Origin: Eunapius fragilis | Taxonomy: Eukaryota > Porifera > Demospongiae > Spongillida > Spongillidae | Reading direction: 5' to 3' | DNA: 64,000 nucleotides | Assembly (NCBI GenBank): GCA_963681505.1 | Contig: OY811976.1 | Span: forward strand, 4,206,003 to 4,270,002 | Part shown: in pieces, positions 10,735 to 22,397 of the stretch | Layout: every line of letters starts with the position of its first letter | Numbering within the stretch: the stretch's first letter is position 1 | Position numbers and translations under genes: made by a program | The notes under the pieces: generated by a model | Database searches by the model: none | The model's input: only the letters and a program-made list of their open reading frames with translations | Told to the model about the DNA's origin: nothing

Positions 10735-11160
10735 ATTTGACCCCGATTATGAATGTCATTAAAAAACGCGCGACCCGCTTCTAACAAGACTCCTGACGAG
10801 CGGATGGCTTACATTGTTGTCGTCATCGTACAAGAAGGCAACAACAAGCAGTTTCGTGTTTGTTTGATGTCATAAAACCGCGTGGTTGTAGAGGACAAAA
10901 CTATTTTCAATACTCGTACCCAGTCCCACGTATTTCTCGTTCTTCTTCTTCTTGTTCTTGTTCTTGACCACGCATAACTCGGGATAGGAACACTTTTAAG
11001 AAATGAAAATCACACCAATGGCTTCAGAATTCGTTGGCATTCTCGCTTCTGTGGTCAAATTATCTCGAGGCTACATGACATATGTCGGTGGTTGTGCTAG
11101 CAAATCAAGTATGAAAATTTCGCCAATAGCTTCTGAATAGGCTGGAAGAGTCGCTTTCAT
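10735..11160 (-). repeat. Family A dispersed repeat, copy 1
   Basis: On the - strand this carries the shared sequence AAAAGTGTTCCTATCCCGAG next to a GAAGCCATTGGTGTGAT-like stretch, and an end resembling ATTCATAATCGGGGTCAAA. Related copies lie near 13716, 41935 and 43560. Type of element unknown; see the finding on this family. Confidence 0.6.
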
Positions 11161-11599
11161 ATAAAATAGCCGATGTTATGTTTTGGTAAACAATTAACTA
11201 TACGGTACATGTAAGACGCATAATTAGATAACTTGTAAGACGTCAGACCCAAAAATAGAAACGTCCGCTGAACGCGAGCGGTATCAAGAAGAGAAACGGT
11301 CCGCTAAAAGGCAACGTAATATATTGGGAGAGTCCTGAACTGCTCGCTTGCGAAGAGAGTGCGGTACGGGAAGGCTAAGCATACTAGTACCTTGCAAAAC
11401 CAAACGAGGCCATTGAAAGAGTACTACCAATAAAGTTATTCAAAGGTATGTAATTGTAGCTACCTACTCTTACTAAACATTGGTGCCTGAACATTACGGA
11501 TAAATTACGGATCAATTACGATCATCAACTACATCATATACGCATCGGAATAATGTGCATGAAAAAAAAATGAATGAAACAAGTAAATAAAAAACCTTC

Positions 11600-12105
11600 T
11601 GAATGAGAAAAATGCTGTGTTCTTTCGTTGTCTTCTTATTCAATTCGACGCATAATTTTATATCGCCCTTACATAGACAGCAGGGGCCAACCATGGACTG
11701 TTACTCTCCTATATGATTCCCTTTTCTCCTTTTCTAACAGCTGCTGGATTTGTACTTCCTCCAAGAAATGTACCAGAATGCATCGAGATGGAACTCGGAC
11801 TGGTGTGCCTGTTGTTGTAATGCGGTGGGATGTCAGTGAAGCTGTGCCAGGTGTTGTGACAAAAATGTCCTTGAATTGGTCTACCATGCACTGTCTCAAA
11901 ACATGTCTTGATGATCGCAGGGAACTCGACCTTGGGCGGAGACGCAAACTTTGGAATTGCGCATTTTTCTGTCCTTGTGTCTTCCATTGTTTCCCCTATG
12001 CTCGCAACTGGACACTTCTATGTCCTGAAGAAACACTCTGCTATCCATATAGGTTTTATTGGAGGCGCTGATTCTTGTTTGCGCAAAGCTTTGAAGGAGC
12101 AGCAT
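11600..12105 (-). pseudogene. Gypsy Pol N-terminal fragment (protease-RT boundary), decayed
   Basis: Frames on the - strand show the region before Gypsy RT: FPAIIKTCFETVHGRPIQGH, an IPPHYNNR-like block, a KGEKGII-like block, and further on a conserved KGDIKLCVELN segment. These match the order of a Gypsy polyprotein entering the RT fingers. Several frameshifts are needed to join them, so this is not functional. Confidence 0.55.
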
Positions 12106-12464
12106 GCAGTTACCGGAGCTTTAGTGAAATCTAATACTGCTCCATGCAACTGCAGAAAATCTGTTGCCCAATATTATGGCGGCGATCAAGTCTTTCTCTA
12201 CAACATAATCGTGAAGTTCCTCCAGTGTTCCGGCCGAGTCGCACTGTGACTTTTTTAAAAAATGGGCAGGTTCTCTCCCGCAGCCATTACAAGCCATATC
12301 TCTTGTTTTGGTTACGTCCGCACTACTCCTGTACCTTCTGAGCTAATTCCTGTCTGAGCAGGGACACGGACTATCCCAAGTCCAACATTATTTCGGCCGC
12401 CGTATCTCCGACACATCCCATGAGCGTAGCTATCTTACTTTTTACTGCTGCTACAGAAATTGGC

Positions 12465-12701
12465 TTACTGGATCTCGGGGTGCGTGCTGCCCCCCCCCCC
12501 CCCCCCCCCCCTGTTGGAGTTTTCCTGGCGACAATACCTTGCTATTTGACCCCGTTTACCGCAATTGAAGCAAACGATACCGGTATTTCTTTCTCCTCTT
12601 CCTGCTTGTCTCGGATTGTTTCCGTCTCGCCTACGGCTTGTTTCAACTTGTTCTGACAGAGCCGCCACCTGTTGGGTAAGTCTATCTATGCTCACAGCCA
12701 T
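12465..12701 (-). pseudogene. Gypsy Gag fragment with CCHC zinc knuckle
   Basis: The frame contains a heptad-like stretch (IDRLTQQVAALSEQVETS) and a zinc knuckle VCFNCGKRGQIARYCRQ (C-x2-C-x4-[missing/variant]-x4-C; the usual G-H is I-A here, so the histidine ligand is lost). A poly-glycine run (poly-C on the + strand) follows. Its orientation and position fit the upstream gag of the Pol pieces at 11600-12105. Confidence 0.6.
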
Positions 12702-13361
12702 CGCTTGATCCCTTCTAATCTGTTGTTTCGCACAGCAAAAAAAACGCGTCGAATCGATTCATGATTTTCAAATGATTTGTCACTTACATTCTGTTAACAG
12801 CTTGTACCAGGTATGTAACCATTTTGTACCATCAATTGCAATTGAAAATAAAGAATTGATTTGACGTGTTTTCTTTGCTGTGTTCGTCGACGATCCTAAC
12901 GGTCATGACTCTGTTAGTTGAAGTTCATCCTCCAAATACAATAAGAGCCGTGCTCTTTGGAGCGTTACACAAAGCTCCTTCGTTTCCCCTGCAGCGCGCA
13001 GCAGTCTGCCCTACGTCAACGGCGTCCTGCAATGAACTGTAGCTGGTCGCATGCCTTAGAGCCGATTTTAGGCATTGCACGATCTATATTAAGTTTCCTG
13101 ATGTCGTGGCTATATTACGGCTAAGTTGTAAACACTGTGGTGCAAAACGCTATGAATATGTTTGGTGTCATTAAGACAATCCCAAAACATACTAATCCTT
13201 TAAGTCAAATTTGGTCCATTATTATCGGTACTGTTCAGCAGTTTAAAATGGCCCCTGTAGCGCTTCGGCAAATAAGGTGAGTATGATGGAGTCTGGCCTA
13301 GCTTTGAATGGCACATGCTGGAAATAATCATTCCTGATAAATACAAATATTCACAAGAAAA

Positions 13362-13630
13362 AAAAAGAACATTCTCTAACGAGAAAGTTGGTGGCATATT
13401 GGAATCGGAGGAGGAGGCAATCGTGGTATAAAAAGGAAGGTAAAAAGGTTTTGGGGAAAGTCAAATGAAATGTAAATCCTATATTTAGCACTTCTTTTGG
13501 TTCCGTTACAATTACACGTGCTAAATATAGGACTTTTTTTCCCCCAAAACCTTGTTACCTTCCTTTTAGCACCACTATTGCCTCCTCCAATTCCTATATA
13601 CAATCAACTTTCTCGTTAGGGAATGTTTTT
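13362..13630. repeat. Long hairpin MITE, copy 1
   Basis: Inverted arms of about 110 bp. The left arm has GAACATTCTCTAACGAGAAA and the right arm reads back as the same sequence near 13600-13630. Inner arm segments containing CTATATTTAGCAC face each other around a short loop near 13490-13520. It is closely related to the hairpins at 42528 and 43252. Confidence 0.85.
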
Positions 13631-13715
13631 CGTTACTTGTTTATTCTATTTTTTTTACGATGATATCAGTGAATACTGATAAGTGCTGACAAGTTATAGC
13701 TATTACGTAACCTCT

Positions 13716-14315
13716 TTAATAAAAGATCGGGCACTTGCGGTGTTCCCCCCCCCCACACTTTACCGTCACGCGGGCAGCCGCTCGCTTTTGTTCAGGATCA
13801 GTTATGTACAGAACGCGGGAGGACTCTAACTCGTCGTCTCGATTATAGAGGTATTCCTTTCGTCGTTTAGCTCTCTTTTGCTGACGTGAAGGCATTTTGA
13901 CATAAACAACTTCGCTAGCCAAATGTGGTGAACAAAACTGCGATCAAATGAAATCCCATCTGTTCAAAACGCTGCACAATTCTAATCATGCGTGAATTTT
14001 GCCATGGGAATGCGCACTCCTGATGTTCTTCCAGGAGCTTCTAAAGCGATTGTTATAATTTGCGCTCTTTAAAAAACCGTTCCTATCCCGAGTTACACTC
14101 TCCCGAGACGACGGAGATGAATTGGTCTGGGAACGAGAAAAAAAACACGAGCTTTTGAGTTCTCTTAAAGCAAACAGTTTGGAGACTGCAACAAAACATT
14201 AAAATGACCGTCTTTCGATAGCAACAAAGAGCCGAGCCATACGTTTCTTAGTACGCGAGTTACGCGTTTAAAAAAATGATATTCACGACCCGGGTCAATA
14301 CCTATACGCGCAGCA
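13716..14315 (+). repeat. Family A dispersed repeat, copy 2, with a short basic ORF on the opposite strand
   Basis: Shares AAAGCAAACAGTTTGGAGAC, ACATTAAAATGACCGTCTTT and TTCCTATCCCGAGTTA with the copy at 41935-42520. On the - strand (13922-13716) an ORF of 68 codons contains MPSRQQKRAKRRKEYLYNRD and then DPEQKRAAARVTV. Such (x)DPEKKRAA repeats are reminiscent of basic N-termini of large transposon proteins in sponges and cnidarians (from memory, uncertain). The copy at 41935 has a broken version of the same ORF. Confidence 0.55.
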
Positions 14316-14528
14316 TATAATGTATACAGAAGGGTGCACAGTCTGAAGATATACTAACCATATTCAGATGAAACATTGCAATATCTATATGAAATATCTA
14401 CATAAATGTTTGAGGTTACGCAAACGAAATGGAAGGAATGAATGGGACTTATTGCCACGTATGCAGGTTCACTTTTCACGTACATGTCTTATCAGTGTAT
14501 TAACTTGTACTTGTAATTGATCATGCAG

Positions 14529-16306
14529 CTACAGTGGCCAGAACTATGTGAAACCCATTTGGTTAAACAATGTGAGCAACTGTTCAAACCCCACTACCAA
14601 GAAGATAACAGAGTGTATGTACACACCTCCTATTGGATATGGGCCTGGATGTAGCAGTGATACTGTTGCAACACTGCAATGTAGTAAGTCCATGGCTGTT
14701 ACCTCATGGTTTGCTGAATTTTGTTTAACGAATACCATAATACATTGTTTGGTTAAGAGCGATATATAGGTTTTAGTGCCATATATTCCCACAGCAATAA
14801 AGTATATATCCCCTAAGATGAATTAATTTAAATTATTATCAAATTCCGCATCTGGAAAATAAAATAATAGGCAGGAATTATGTATAAAGCAATAAATCTG
14901 TACAAATGATTGTGCTGCAGTATTTTACAGCATAGTACACTGCATTGCAATACTATAAACTGTTCTCATCACCCTCCTTTATTCAAAACAGAATATATAC
15001 TCAGCAGTGGAGCTATTGCAGGGATTGTAATTGGAGTGCTCATCTTCGTCGTAATATGTTGTTATCTATTCTGTATTATTTCCTGCTGTTGCATCTTTTG
15101 TTGCGCCATGAATGCCGATGTAAGTTGAATAGTACACATGTAAATGCAATAATCTTACACATAAACATCTCAACATACTTACGATACAATCAAACGCACA
15201 TGCACTACGCAGAATTTTATGCCACACACAAACACGTACACACTAGCAAAAAAAAAAAAGGAAAACTTTAGAATGAAATTTTATTCATCTCAGCACTTTT
15301 CAACTCTTTTATTGGTGGGAGAAAATATGTGCGCAGATCCCTCATAGCCAAGAACTAAGAGCTTAGAACTTAGAATTACACCATCACGTATTATCTACTT
15401 ACCTTTCAATGCAATGATGTCCTGTAAGGGCCACAAGAGCGTTGACTCAATGCTATTAGCTGTCAGCTTTTCTAGCACCAAATGTGTTGTTATACATTGC
15501 CTTTTCTGACTACACAATACACAAACCACTTGTATTGTATGTGCTGTAAAAATAAGTATTTTTTACCCTAAAATTCGTGCCGTAGCACACAAATGGTGTC
15601 CCCGAAGTACCACAAAAATAATGGTAACAAGGCCACATAAATTATGTCCTCTTTTTCGAAATTGAATCCATTATTTCACTAGAGAAAAACATGTAAATAA
15701 TTCCGTTATAGCAGTGCGGTGTGAATCCACTGGAAGGAAAGAATTTCTTTGTTAGACTTTTAGGACTAAGATGAAAAAGATCAAAGAACTCGGAATATCG
15801 GCACTAACTGTTGCTCACAATATGCTACAATGAGGGCGAAGGGGGTGAATATACACGATTAAACTTTGTCATGCTACCCATTATGAGTAGGGATGTTTTA
15901 AATGTAGGACTGTATGATGTGGTCTCTTTTCAAGTCCATGTGCTTAGTTCATACATTTTGAGAAATAATACCAGCAACTTTAATCCTCACGTGTGCTAAC
16001 AATAGTATTATGCTTACTAACCCCTCCCATTTACACATTTAGAAATCTAGTGGTTCATCACCTGCTCCAGAGTCTTGTCAAATACCCATGTCATCGACAA
16101 CCATCACTTCTGAGAGAATTCCAGATCCCATCGTCGTTCCTCCACAGATCTCCAAACCAGAACCCAACATTCCAGAGATAGATCCCTCCTTTGAAAAAAG
16201 AAAATTTGGGCAATGCCCCATAGAAGATGAGAAGCGAGAATTTGTGATGAATGATGCTCCACCAGCATATGATGATGGCATCATGTCATACCCTACTGCG
16301 CTTTGA
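14529..16306 (+). CDS. SRCR membrane protein, last three exons (5' part missing)
   Basis: Exons 14529-14683, 14992-15119 and 16043-16306 have GT-AG borders with matching phases (2, 1, 0). Exon 1 is the second half of an SRCR domain (KPIWLNNVSNCSNPTTKK, then GPGCSSDTVATLQC). Exon 2 is a membrane helix (AIAGIVIGVLIFVVICC) followed by a cysteine-rich juxtamembrane stretch likely to be palmitoylated. Exon 3 is an 87-aa tail ending in NDAPPAYDDG, a PPxY-type WW-binding motif. The exon order and phases are identical to the last three exons of the - strand gene at 25688-39916. No first-half SRCR exon or signal peptide was found upstream; the region before 14529 is repeat DNA. So it is either a 5'-truncated duplicate or a gene with distant upstream exons. 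Confidence 0.75.
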
Positions 16307-16309
16307 CTT

Positions 16310-16426
16310 ATAACATAACATATAGCTAGCTATATGTTATATGTTATATATGGCTCTCTGACAGCTATAATGATTGACTTGTAACATATAGCTAGCTATG
16401 GCTACATGAATACTTAGTACTCAGTG

Positions 16427-16465
<39 letters not shown>

Positions 16466-16470
16466 TTTTC
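16310..16470. repeat. Short palindromic ATATAGCTAGCTATATG region and (TA)n(GA)n microsatellite
   Basis: Two copies of AACATATAGCTAGCTAT lie at about 16317 and 16383, then a (TA)n run followed by a (GA)n run at 16431-16464. Simple sequence only. Confidence 0.8.
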
Positions 16471-16861
16471 ATTATCTATGCATGATGTGCAATGAACATA
16501 CATGTGGATAAAATGTATTATTGAAATCTGCGAAGCAGGTTTAATATGATGTCGTATAATTAAATCATTACAAATGTGACTCGCGTCTAGAGGGACGACC
16601 AGTAGGCCAGTAACCCAGAATATGGTAAAGGATTCGTGCCAAAAGTATATCAGCTCTACTGCACTACATGAATACAACTCCGCATTTTGTATAGCTATTG
16701 GTCTGGGGACCAGATGAGGCATCATTAATTTATTTCTTTTTTTTTTGCATGAATTTAATGCCGCTCCCCATTACTTCTCTGTTACACCCCCCCCCCCCCC
16801 CCTTCACTCGATCAGTGGGCTGATGTGTTGTATAAATTCTAACAATTTATGATTGCATGTA

Positions 16862-17540
16862 AAGATGATCAGCAATAGTCATGGGATAGAAAGATAGTAT
16901 GGGGCATTAGCATGTAATGGAATATGGGACATGAGTATATAGCTAGTGGGCCATGGTACATCATGTAGGTATATGCTCATGTCCCGAGGCCTCCACGCAT
17001 GATCCTTCCTCAGAGCCTCCACTAATAATCTGATGCACCTTGGCAACACACCAGTCCAGTACATGCAACACACCAGTCCAGTACATACAACACACCAGTC
17101 CAGTACATGCAACACACCAGTCCAGTACATGCATCACATCAGCCCAGCGCAGAACACATCAGTCCAGTACATGCAGCATACCAGTTTAGTATAATATTTG
17201 GCCTTGTGCACCTTTAGTTTAGGCACATATGCATACATACACATGCACACACGCACACACCTGATAGCACATTCAGAAGAGTCCTTAAGCCTCCGCTACA
17301 TGCTCATGTTGATGCCTCATGCCCCCACTACATATGCTCAAATCCAGACTGCACCATTGGGAGGTTAAAAAAGTGACTTAGGGTTCTGAGGCAGGAACAT
17401 GAAGTGAAGGCTATGGGACAGTATCATGAAGAGGCTTTCCATTCACATATACATGGTCATGTCCCATGGCTTCTACTACATGCCTGTACATACAACACAC
17501 TACTCCAGTACATGCAAGACACCAGTCCAGGAGGGAGGGA
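16862..17540 (+). repeat. Dispersed repeat with an inner ACACCAGTCCAGTACATGCA tandem run
   Basis: The block from ATAGTCATGGGATAGAAAGA through GGGCCATGGTACATCA to CTTGGCAACACACCAGTCC recurs at 22398-22560 in the same orientation. Between 17046 and 17180 a unit of about 20 bp (ACACCAGTCCAGTACATGCA) is repeated several times. A partial second copy of the block lies at 17446-17535. The ISL2EU element appears to have landed within or beside this repeat family. Confidence 0.7.
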
Positions 17541-17555
17541 GCACTATTGATAGAT

Positions 17556-17690
17556 GCTATATATTTTGAGGTGTATATATACCTAATGAATGATATAGAC
17601 CACTTGCCGGGAAGGATCAAAACATTAGCTGGCATATAGTTTTGGACCAAAACATGTGCGTTATTTAGAATTTTGTGTATATACGATGGA
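17556..17690 (+). repeat. Left terminal inverted repeat of the ISL2EU-type element
   Basis: Contains CCGGGAAGGATCAAAACATT and GTTTTGGACCAAAAC followed by GTGCGTTATTTAGAAT. The reverse complement occurs at about 22215-22340. Between them lie the element's two genes, which point towards each other. Confidence 0.8.
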
Positions 17691-17724
17691 AATGACGCAA
17701 TTGTTCATAGTTTTTTTTTTAAGA

Positions 17725-20152
17725 TGCGGTGCTTTGCCTCGGCGGGAAAGGGAGGCGTTTTTTCTGCATCCCTGCAGATCTTTCGGTACGCAAGAAGTGG
17801 ATTGCTGCTCTAGTTTTTGACCCACCAAAGAATGCTAGGGTCTGCAGTAATCATTTCGTTACAGGTTAGACTCGTTGGCCTTCATGATAGGCCTATTTAA
17901 ATGTTAGTTTGTTATTCTGTAGTGCGTGTAATGTTTCGTTCGTGTTCAATCGATGCATAGGAGTATAGATACAACAGCTAGTGACGTAGTCTCCCATGGT
18001 TTTTGTTTATAGGTGCACCATCTAAGGATGACAAGCATGTTGACTATGTGCCATCCGTGCTTTGGAAAGGGAATAACCAACAGATGAAACCTACGGTCCG
18101 TCATCCTCATGAAACTGCAGGTATAGAGAAAGCAATATCATGAATAGATACTGACGATGATCGAGGAAACAGAATCCTGCATAGATGGAGTTACACAAGG
18201 AGGGGAAGAAATTGATCAGCAGGAGGGCACAGATAGTTACTATGACACAGATTTCATAAGTGATGAAGAAATAGACAATGGAACATGTGACAGAGGTTAT
18301 GAACAGTTACATGATACAGCTGCTGGGAGCAGTATTAATACTGCTCCCAGCAGTAATTACTGATACGGACAATAATGAGGAAACAGAATCCTGCAAAGAT
18401 GAAGATACACAGGGAGAGGAAGAAATATATCAGCAGGAGGGCATAGATAGTTACTATGATACAGATTGCATTATAAGTGATGAAGAAATAGACAATGGCA
18501 CATGTGACAGAGGTTATGAAGAGTTACATGATTCAGCTGCAGCTGAAAGCACAGATACATGTAGCTTGAATGACAGAGAATATAGTACCTGCATAGGAGC
18601 TGATGAAGAGGAAGAGGAAAGAAGGTCAATGATTGAAAAGAAAAATAGTCAAAGGGATGAACAAAGAGAAATCTATGAATGTTATACATCTGGACGGTTC
18701 CAAAACTTGGGTGTTTTAGAATGTGGAACTGAAGCATCAATCGACCAACATGAATCAGATAGAGTTAATTCCAATCACAGTTTACTTTCATTTTGCAAAC
18801 AGTTATGGAAGGAAAATGGTACACTGAAAAGCTGAGTGATGTACCTGACACGTGAGTTGCATGAAGTAAAATTTGGAGTTCATACAATAAAATAGATAAT
18901 AGAAAAACTTGCTTTTACACTGGTCTACCAAGTTATGCACTTTTTGTGACCCTTTATAACATTCTGAAGCAGTCATCTAGATCCAGTGATCGATCAATGA
19001 GAATAGAGTATTTTTAGCTGTAATGATTAAACTGCGCTTGAACCCTCCATTAGATAATCTGGCTTATCGTTTAAGAATCCATCCGTCCACATTTTCTAAG
19101 GTGTTCCACAAATGGCTTGACATGATGTACTGGAATTTAAAGCAATTAATTGTTTGGCTAGATGTAGCTACTGTGAAAGAGAATTTGCCAGATGTTTTCA
19201 ATCACCAATTTGAAAATGCTCGATGCATAATTGATTGTTAAGAAGTTTTGCTTGAGCGTGCACTGTCAGTTAAAGCTAGAGCTGCTACTTATTCAAATTA
19301 TATGAAATACAATACAGCTACACCAGCTGGTTCAATTGAATTTGTATCCCAATGCACGGTGCGGGAGGGTGACATAAGACCCTAACACAAGAATGTGGAT
19401 TTTTAGACCTGATAGAGGAAGGAGACATGGTGCTAGCTGATTGTGGCTTCAACATTGCCGATGAACTTGCCATTAGAGGTGCTACACTACAAATTCCAGC
19501 ATTCACAAGAGGCAAAAATCAGCTGTCTTCTGCAGAGGTAGAACACTCTCGTCGATTGGCACGTGTGCGAATACATGTAGAGCATGTTATTGGACAGATG
19601 AAGAAGTATACCATTCCCAGAGGCGTAGGAACGTATTTAAAAGTGGGGGGCTGAAGTGAACTTGATCAAGTGGGCGTGGTCATTTATGTGCCTTGACGTA
19701 ATATTACGTCATGGCCCGCGAGACTAACAAACCATACGCAACTGTATACAATGTATAAAATGTGGCAACTAATGAACTAATCTTGTAAATTACATGGAGT
19801 GGCTAATCAGCTAACCTCCTAAGCCTTCATTCCTCCCAAAGAACTTTAAAACAGAGGGATACGTGCCCGTTACTATCTTTCGCTTTGTCGCCATGAGTTG
19901 GTGTCACATGTACATATACCGCATTATTTAATTATTCATACTCAATAATATAAGTGGGGGGGCTTAGCCCCCACACATTTAAAAATGGGGGGGGGGGTAT
20001 AGTCCCCTCAGCCCCCCCTTCCTACGCCTATGATTCTTAAAGGAACATTGCCAATTTCTACGATAAAGAGGCCGTCTGACAACGTGGCCACCATAGACAT
20101 GATTATAGTTGTCACTGCTGCACTAACCAACCTCTCTAATAGCGTAGTATAG
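17725..20152 (+). pseudogene. ISL2EU transposase: THAP finger, acidic linker, HTH_4, DDE_Tnp_4; broken
   Basis: Exon with a THAP zinc finger at 17725-17864 (DLSVRKKWIAAL then RVCSNHFVT) splices to 18013-18119 (HVDYVPSVLWKG), the usual continuation of a THAP domain. A long acidic region follows (18157-18835) with an internal duplication (DSYYDTD, SDEEIDNGTCDRGYE twice). At 18915-19240 comes the HTH_Tnp_4 region (GLPSYALFVTLYNIL, LRLNPPLDNLAYRL), then DDE_Tnp_4 with first D in ARCIIDC, second D in MVLADCGF and E in EVEHSRRLARVRIHVEH. Breaks: frameshift near 19015, TAA at about 19240, frameshift near 19375, and a 417-bp MITE (19616-20032). The C-terminus resumes after the MITE (KGTLPISTIKRPSDN ... 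LTNLSNSVV) and ends at TAG 20150-20152. All three catalytic residues are still present. Confidence 0.82.
19616..20032. mobile_element. MITE inserted in the ISL2EU transposase
   Basis: Terminal inverted repeats share GGCGTAGGAA (left CCCAGAGGCGTAGGAACG; right, reversed, CATAGGCGTAGGAAGG). ATT occurs at 19613-19615 and again at 20033-20035, a 3-bp target duplication. The transposase frame stops on the left side and resumes on the right at the homologous next residues. Poly-G/poly-C blocks near the right end resemble those at 9948-10030. Confidence 0.85.
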
Positions 20153-20233
20153 GATTATTGGTGCATTGCATATTAATGAGTGTATATTGCATATGTAGTC
20201 CAACACTTACATATAATTTACAGAGCACCTAAT

Positions 20234-22175
20234 TTACACTGCAGCACCTAATTTCTGCCTGCACTCATTACAAAACCACGTAGAATCTGGAACTGTGTCT
20301 TCTGTGATAACAACACAGTTATAATGAAACCATTCAGTTTCTCAGTCATGGCCATCACATGCAATCATATCACCAAACTCTCCACGCTTACAGGAACAGA
20401 ATACTGCATCGTGACTTCAGTGGTTCCACTCCAGTATTGGATCAAGCTTCCTTGTGAGCAGCTCCGGTAGAATATACTTGTAAAAAAAGTCTTCTAACTT
20501 GGGGATGACTGCTTCAATAAACTGATGATCAGCTTGGATTCTCTGGATAGCGATACCCTTAGTAGTCCAGCATACAAAATCACATAATTCTTTCTTCTAT
20601 ACAGCCATCTGCATTTGTACCTGATAATAGTAATCATGTGTTTTCTGTAAACACAACTGGCCATTCTTGTCCAGTAAGTAGAAAGTGCTGTCCTTAATGT
20701 TTGTGGGGGGTGTATCCTTGTGTTTGAATGGGACTTGATTTCAAGCAATCCTTCTCCACAGCACTTACAGGACACCACACCATCTGGGGTGGCAGCAATG
20801 AATGGGTATTCAGTGCTTACTAGAATGCCAGCTGGTTTTGTATTAAACCCTTTGTGGTCACGTTCCATAACCCTTTGATAGTCTAGCTTAGCAGTTGCTT
20901 CATTCTCAATACCCCAAGCCAGGGATGGCACTCTAGCACTGGTTTTTGTATACTGCATGATCTGTTTACCAGTGCAGAAGGAAACACTTTTCCTCTACAC
21001 TTAGCAACACATCCAGCCAGAGATGCTGTTATTCTGCGAACACGATGCTCAAACCATAATGTAGTGCTTGCTTGGTCTCTTGTCGACTGCTCTAGAAATA
21101 ATGCCTCTGCCTCAGTAATAACAATTGAAGAGCACCTAGCCACGTCTGAAAGCCTTGTGTCTGTGTAGGTATGGTTCTTGACATCAAACAATGATGAGAG
21201 TGGTAAAGGAAGGCTAATATCACAATTAATTGTGGATGTTTTAGTCCTAACGTAACCAGGCACAGCTGTGAAGATTGCAGCAGTTGGATTGACCTCGTGA
21301 ATAGATTGCAGTAGCAGTGCCATACTGATGACATTGTGATGTTGATCATGATTTAAATTTACTGATCTTGGCCTTTTTTGCCCAGCATTTTCCTTTAATC
21401 TTTTAGGTTGTCCAAAATTGATGTCTATAACACGGGCTGGGTTAACCTAGAAGGTGAAATGTTGGTAATCTCAGCTGGCTTGAATCGTTAATAATCACAA
21501 GGTTTTACCTTTGTGGAAAACGTTTGATTCCACTTGCATGATAGAGATGTAGGAGCTAGCTTCTCTATGCTCAACCTCACACATGCTTCCACTTTAAACA
21601 GAACTGCGACAATATGGGAACATATTTCTCCAAGGCTAAATGCAAAACAACATACAGCAAACATGTATCATCATTAGACGGTGCTGCATAAATGCAGTAC
21701 ACTGTACACATCATACCCAGCCATGCATGTACAGTGTGCCATCAGAATTCTACCGGATGTCTTCTCAAGTGCTACCCATGGCTGATGAGGCTTCTCCGAT
21801 GTGCGCTGCAAAGGGTTCGCCAGAGCTTTCAGAAGGCAATTATTATTTCCATAACCCAAGTCGTGATAATACTACCCAGCCACAGCATATGTATGTATGT
21901 GAGAACATGTACATGTACGTAGATGTAATTTTTTACCTCATGTAGTAATTGAAAGCTTCAAGGCTTTTGTGAACTTTCATATTTTCCCTTGTGTAACCCA
22001 CGGGCGTGTTAATAAAATAATCATAAATCGATGGGAAATCCTCTGGTGGCCACTTGGAGACATCATCAATCCAATGGTGATTTTCAATCTGATATGGATC
22101 CTGGCTTGCTTCACAGGTCTCTTCGACTGCCCCATAAAGATGCTGGGATCTTTCTCATGTATCGAGTCTTGTCAT
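20234..22175 (-). pseudogene. SWIM zinc finger - YqaJ nuclease - PHD finger protein of the ISL2EU element, broken
   Basis: From the 5' end on the - strand: a conserved N-terminal block (WIDDVSKWPPEDFPSIYDYF, about 22070-22010); a SWIM finger split by an intron, with CxC in the exon ending at 21717 (LMAHCTCMAG) and CxH in the exon 21509-21635 (GLGEICSH); and a YqaJ nuclease in the exon from 21446 (LAWGIENEATAKLDY, STEYPFIAATPDGVV, EGLLEIK, then DYYYQVQMQMAV in another frame). A C-terminal PHD finger follows (FCSCKRGEFGDMIACDG ... WFHYNCV ... WFCNEC) and ends at TAA 20234-20236. Lesions are two 1-nt frameshifts (near 20945 and 20730), a TAG inside YqaJ (AV*KKELCDF), a TGA at 20417-20419, and a TGA at the fourth PHD ligand position. 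YqaJ proteins are exonuclease-like (lambda Exo fold). The exon boundaries upstream of about 21860 are uncertain. Confidence 0.82.
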
Positions 22176-22214
22176 CCCCTGCGAGTCCATTGACAATTCA
22201 TGATACGTATATAC

Positions 22215-22340
22215 GCATAGTGACATCATTCGTGCGTAATATTCTAAATAACGCACACGTTTTGGTCCAAAACAATATGGCCGCTAATGTTTTGATCCTT
22301 CCCGGGATGACATGGCAAGGGATCTATACCCAGTGTGTAT
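22215..22340 (-). repeat. Right terminal inverted repeat of the ISL2EU-type element
   Basis: Read on the - strand it matches 17556-17690 over roughly 110 bp, including CCCGGGAAGGATCAAAACAT and TTTTGGACCAAAAC. Confidence 0.8.
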
Positions 22341-22397
22341 ATAGTGTAGATATATTTTTGGCATGAATTCCGCGCTATAATATATAACTGGATCAGA

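Larger units (their letters stand above)
17556..22340. mobile_element. ISL2EU-type DNA transposon (THAP-DDE_4 transposase plus SWIM-YqaJ-PHD protein)
   Basis: Long TIRs enclose a + strand transposase and a - strand YqaJ-family protein in convergent order. ISL2EU is the known eukaryotic superfamily that pairs a DDE_Tnp_4-type transposase with a YqaJ nuclease. Both genes are broken (stops, frameshifts, an inserted MITE), so this copy is not autonomous. The exact outer edges and the target duplication were not resolved. Confidence 0.8.
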
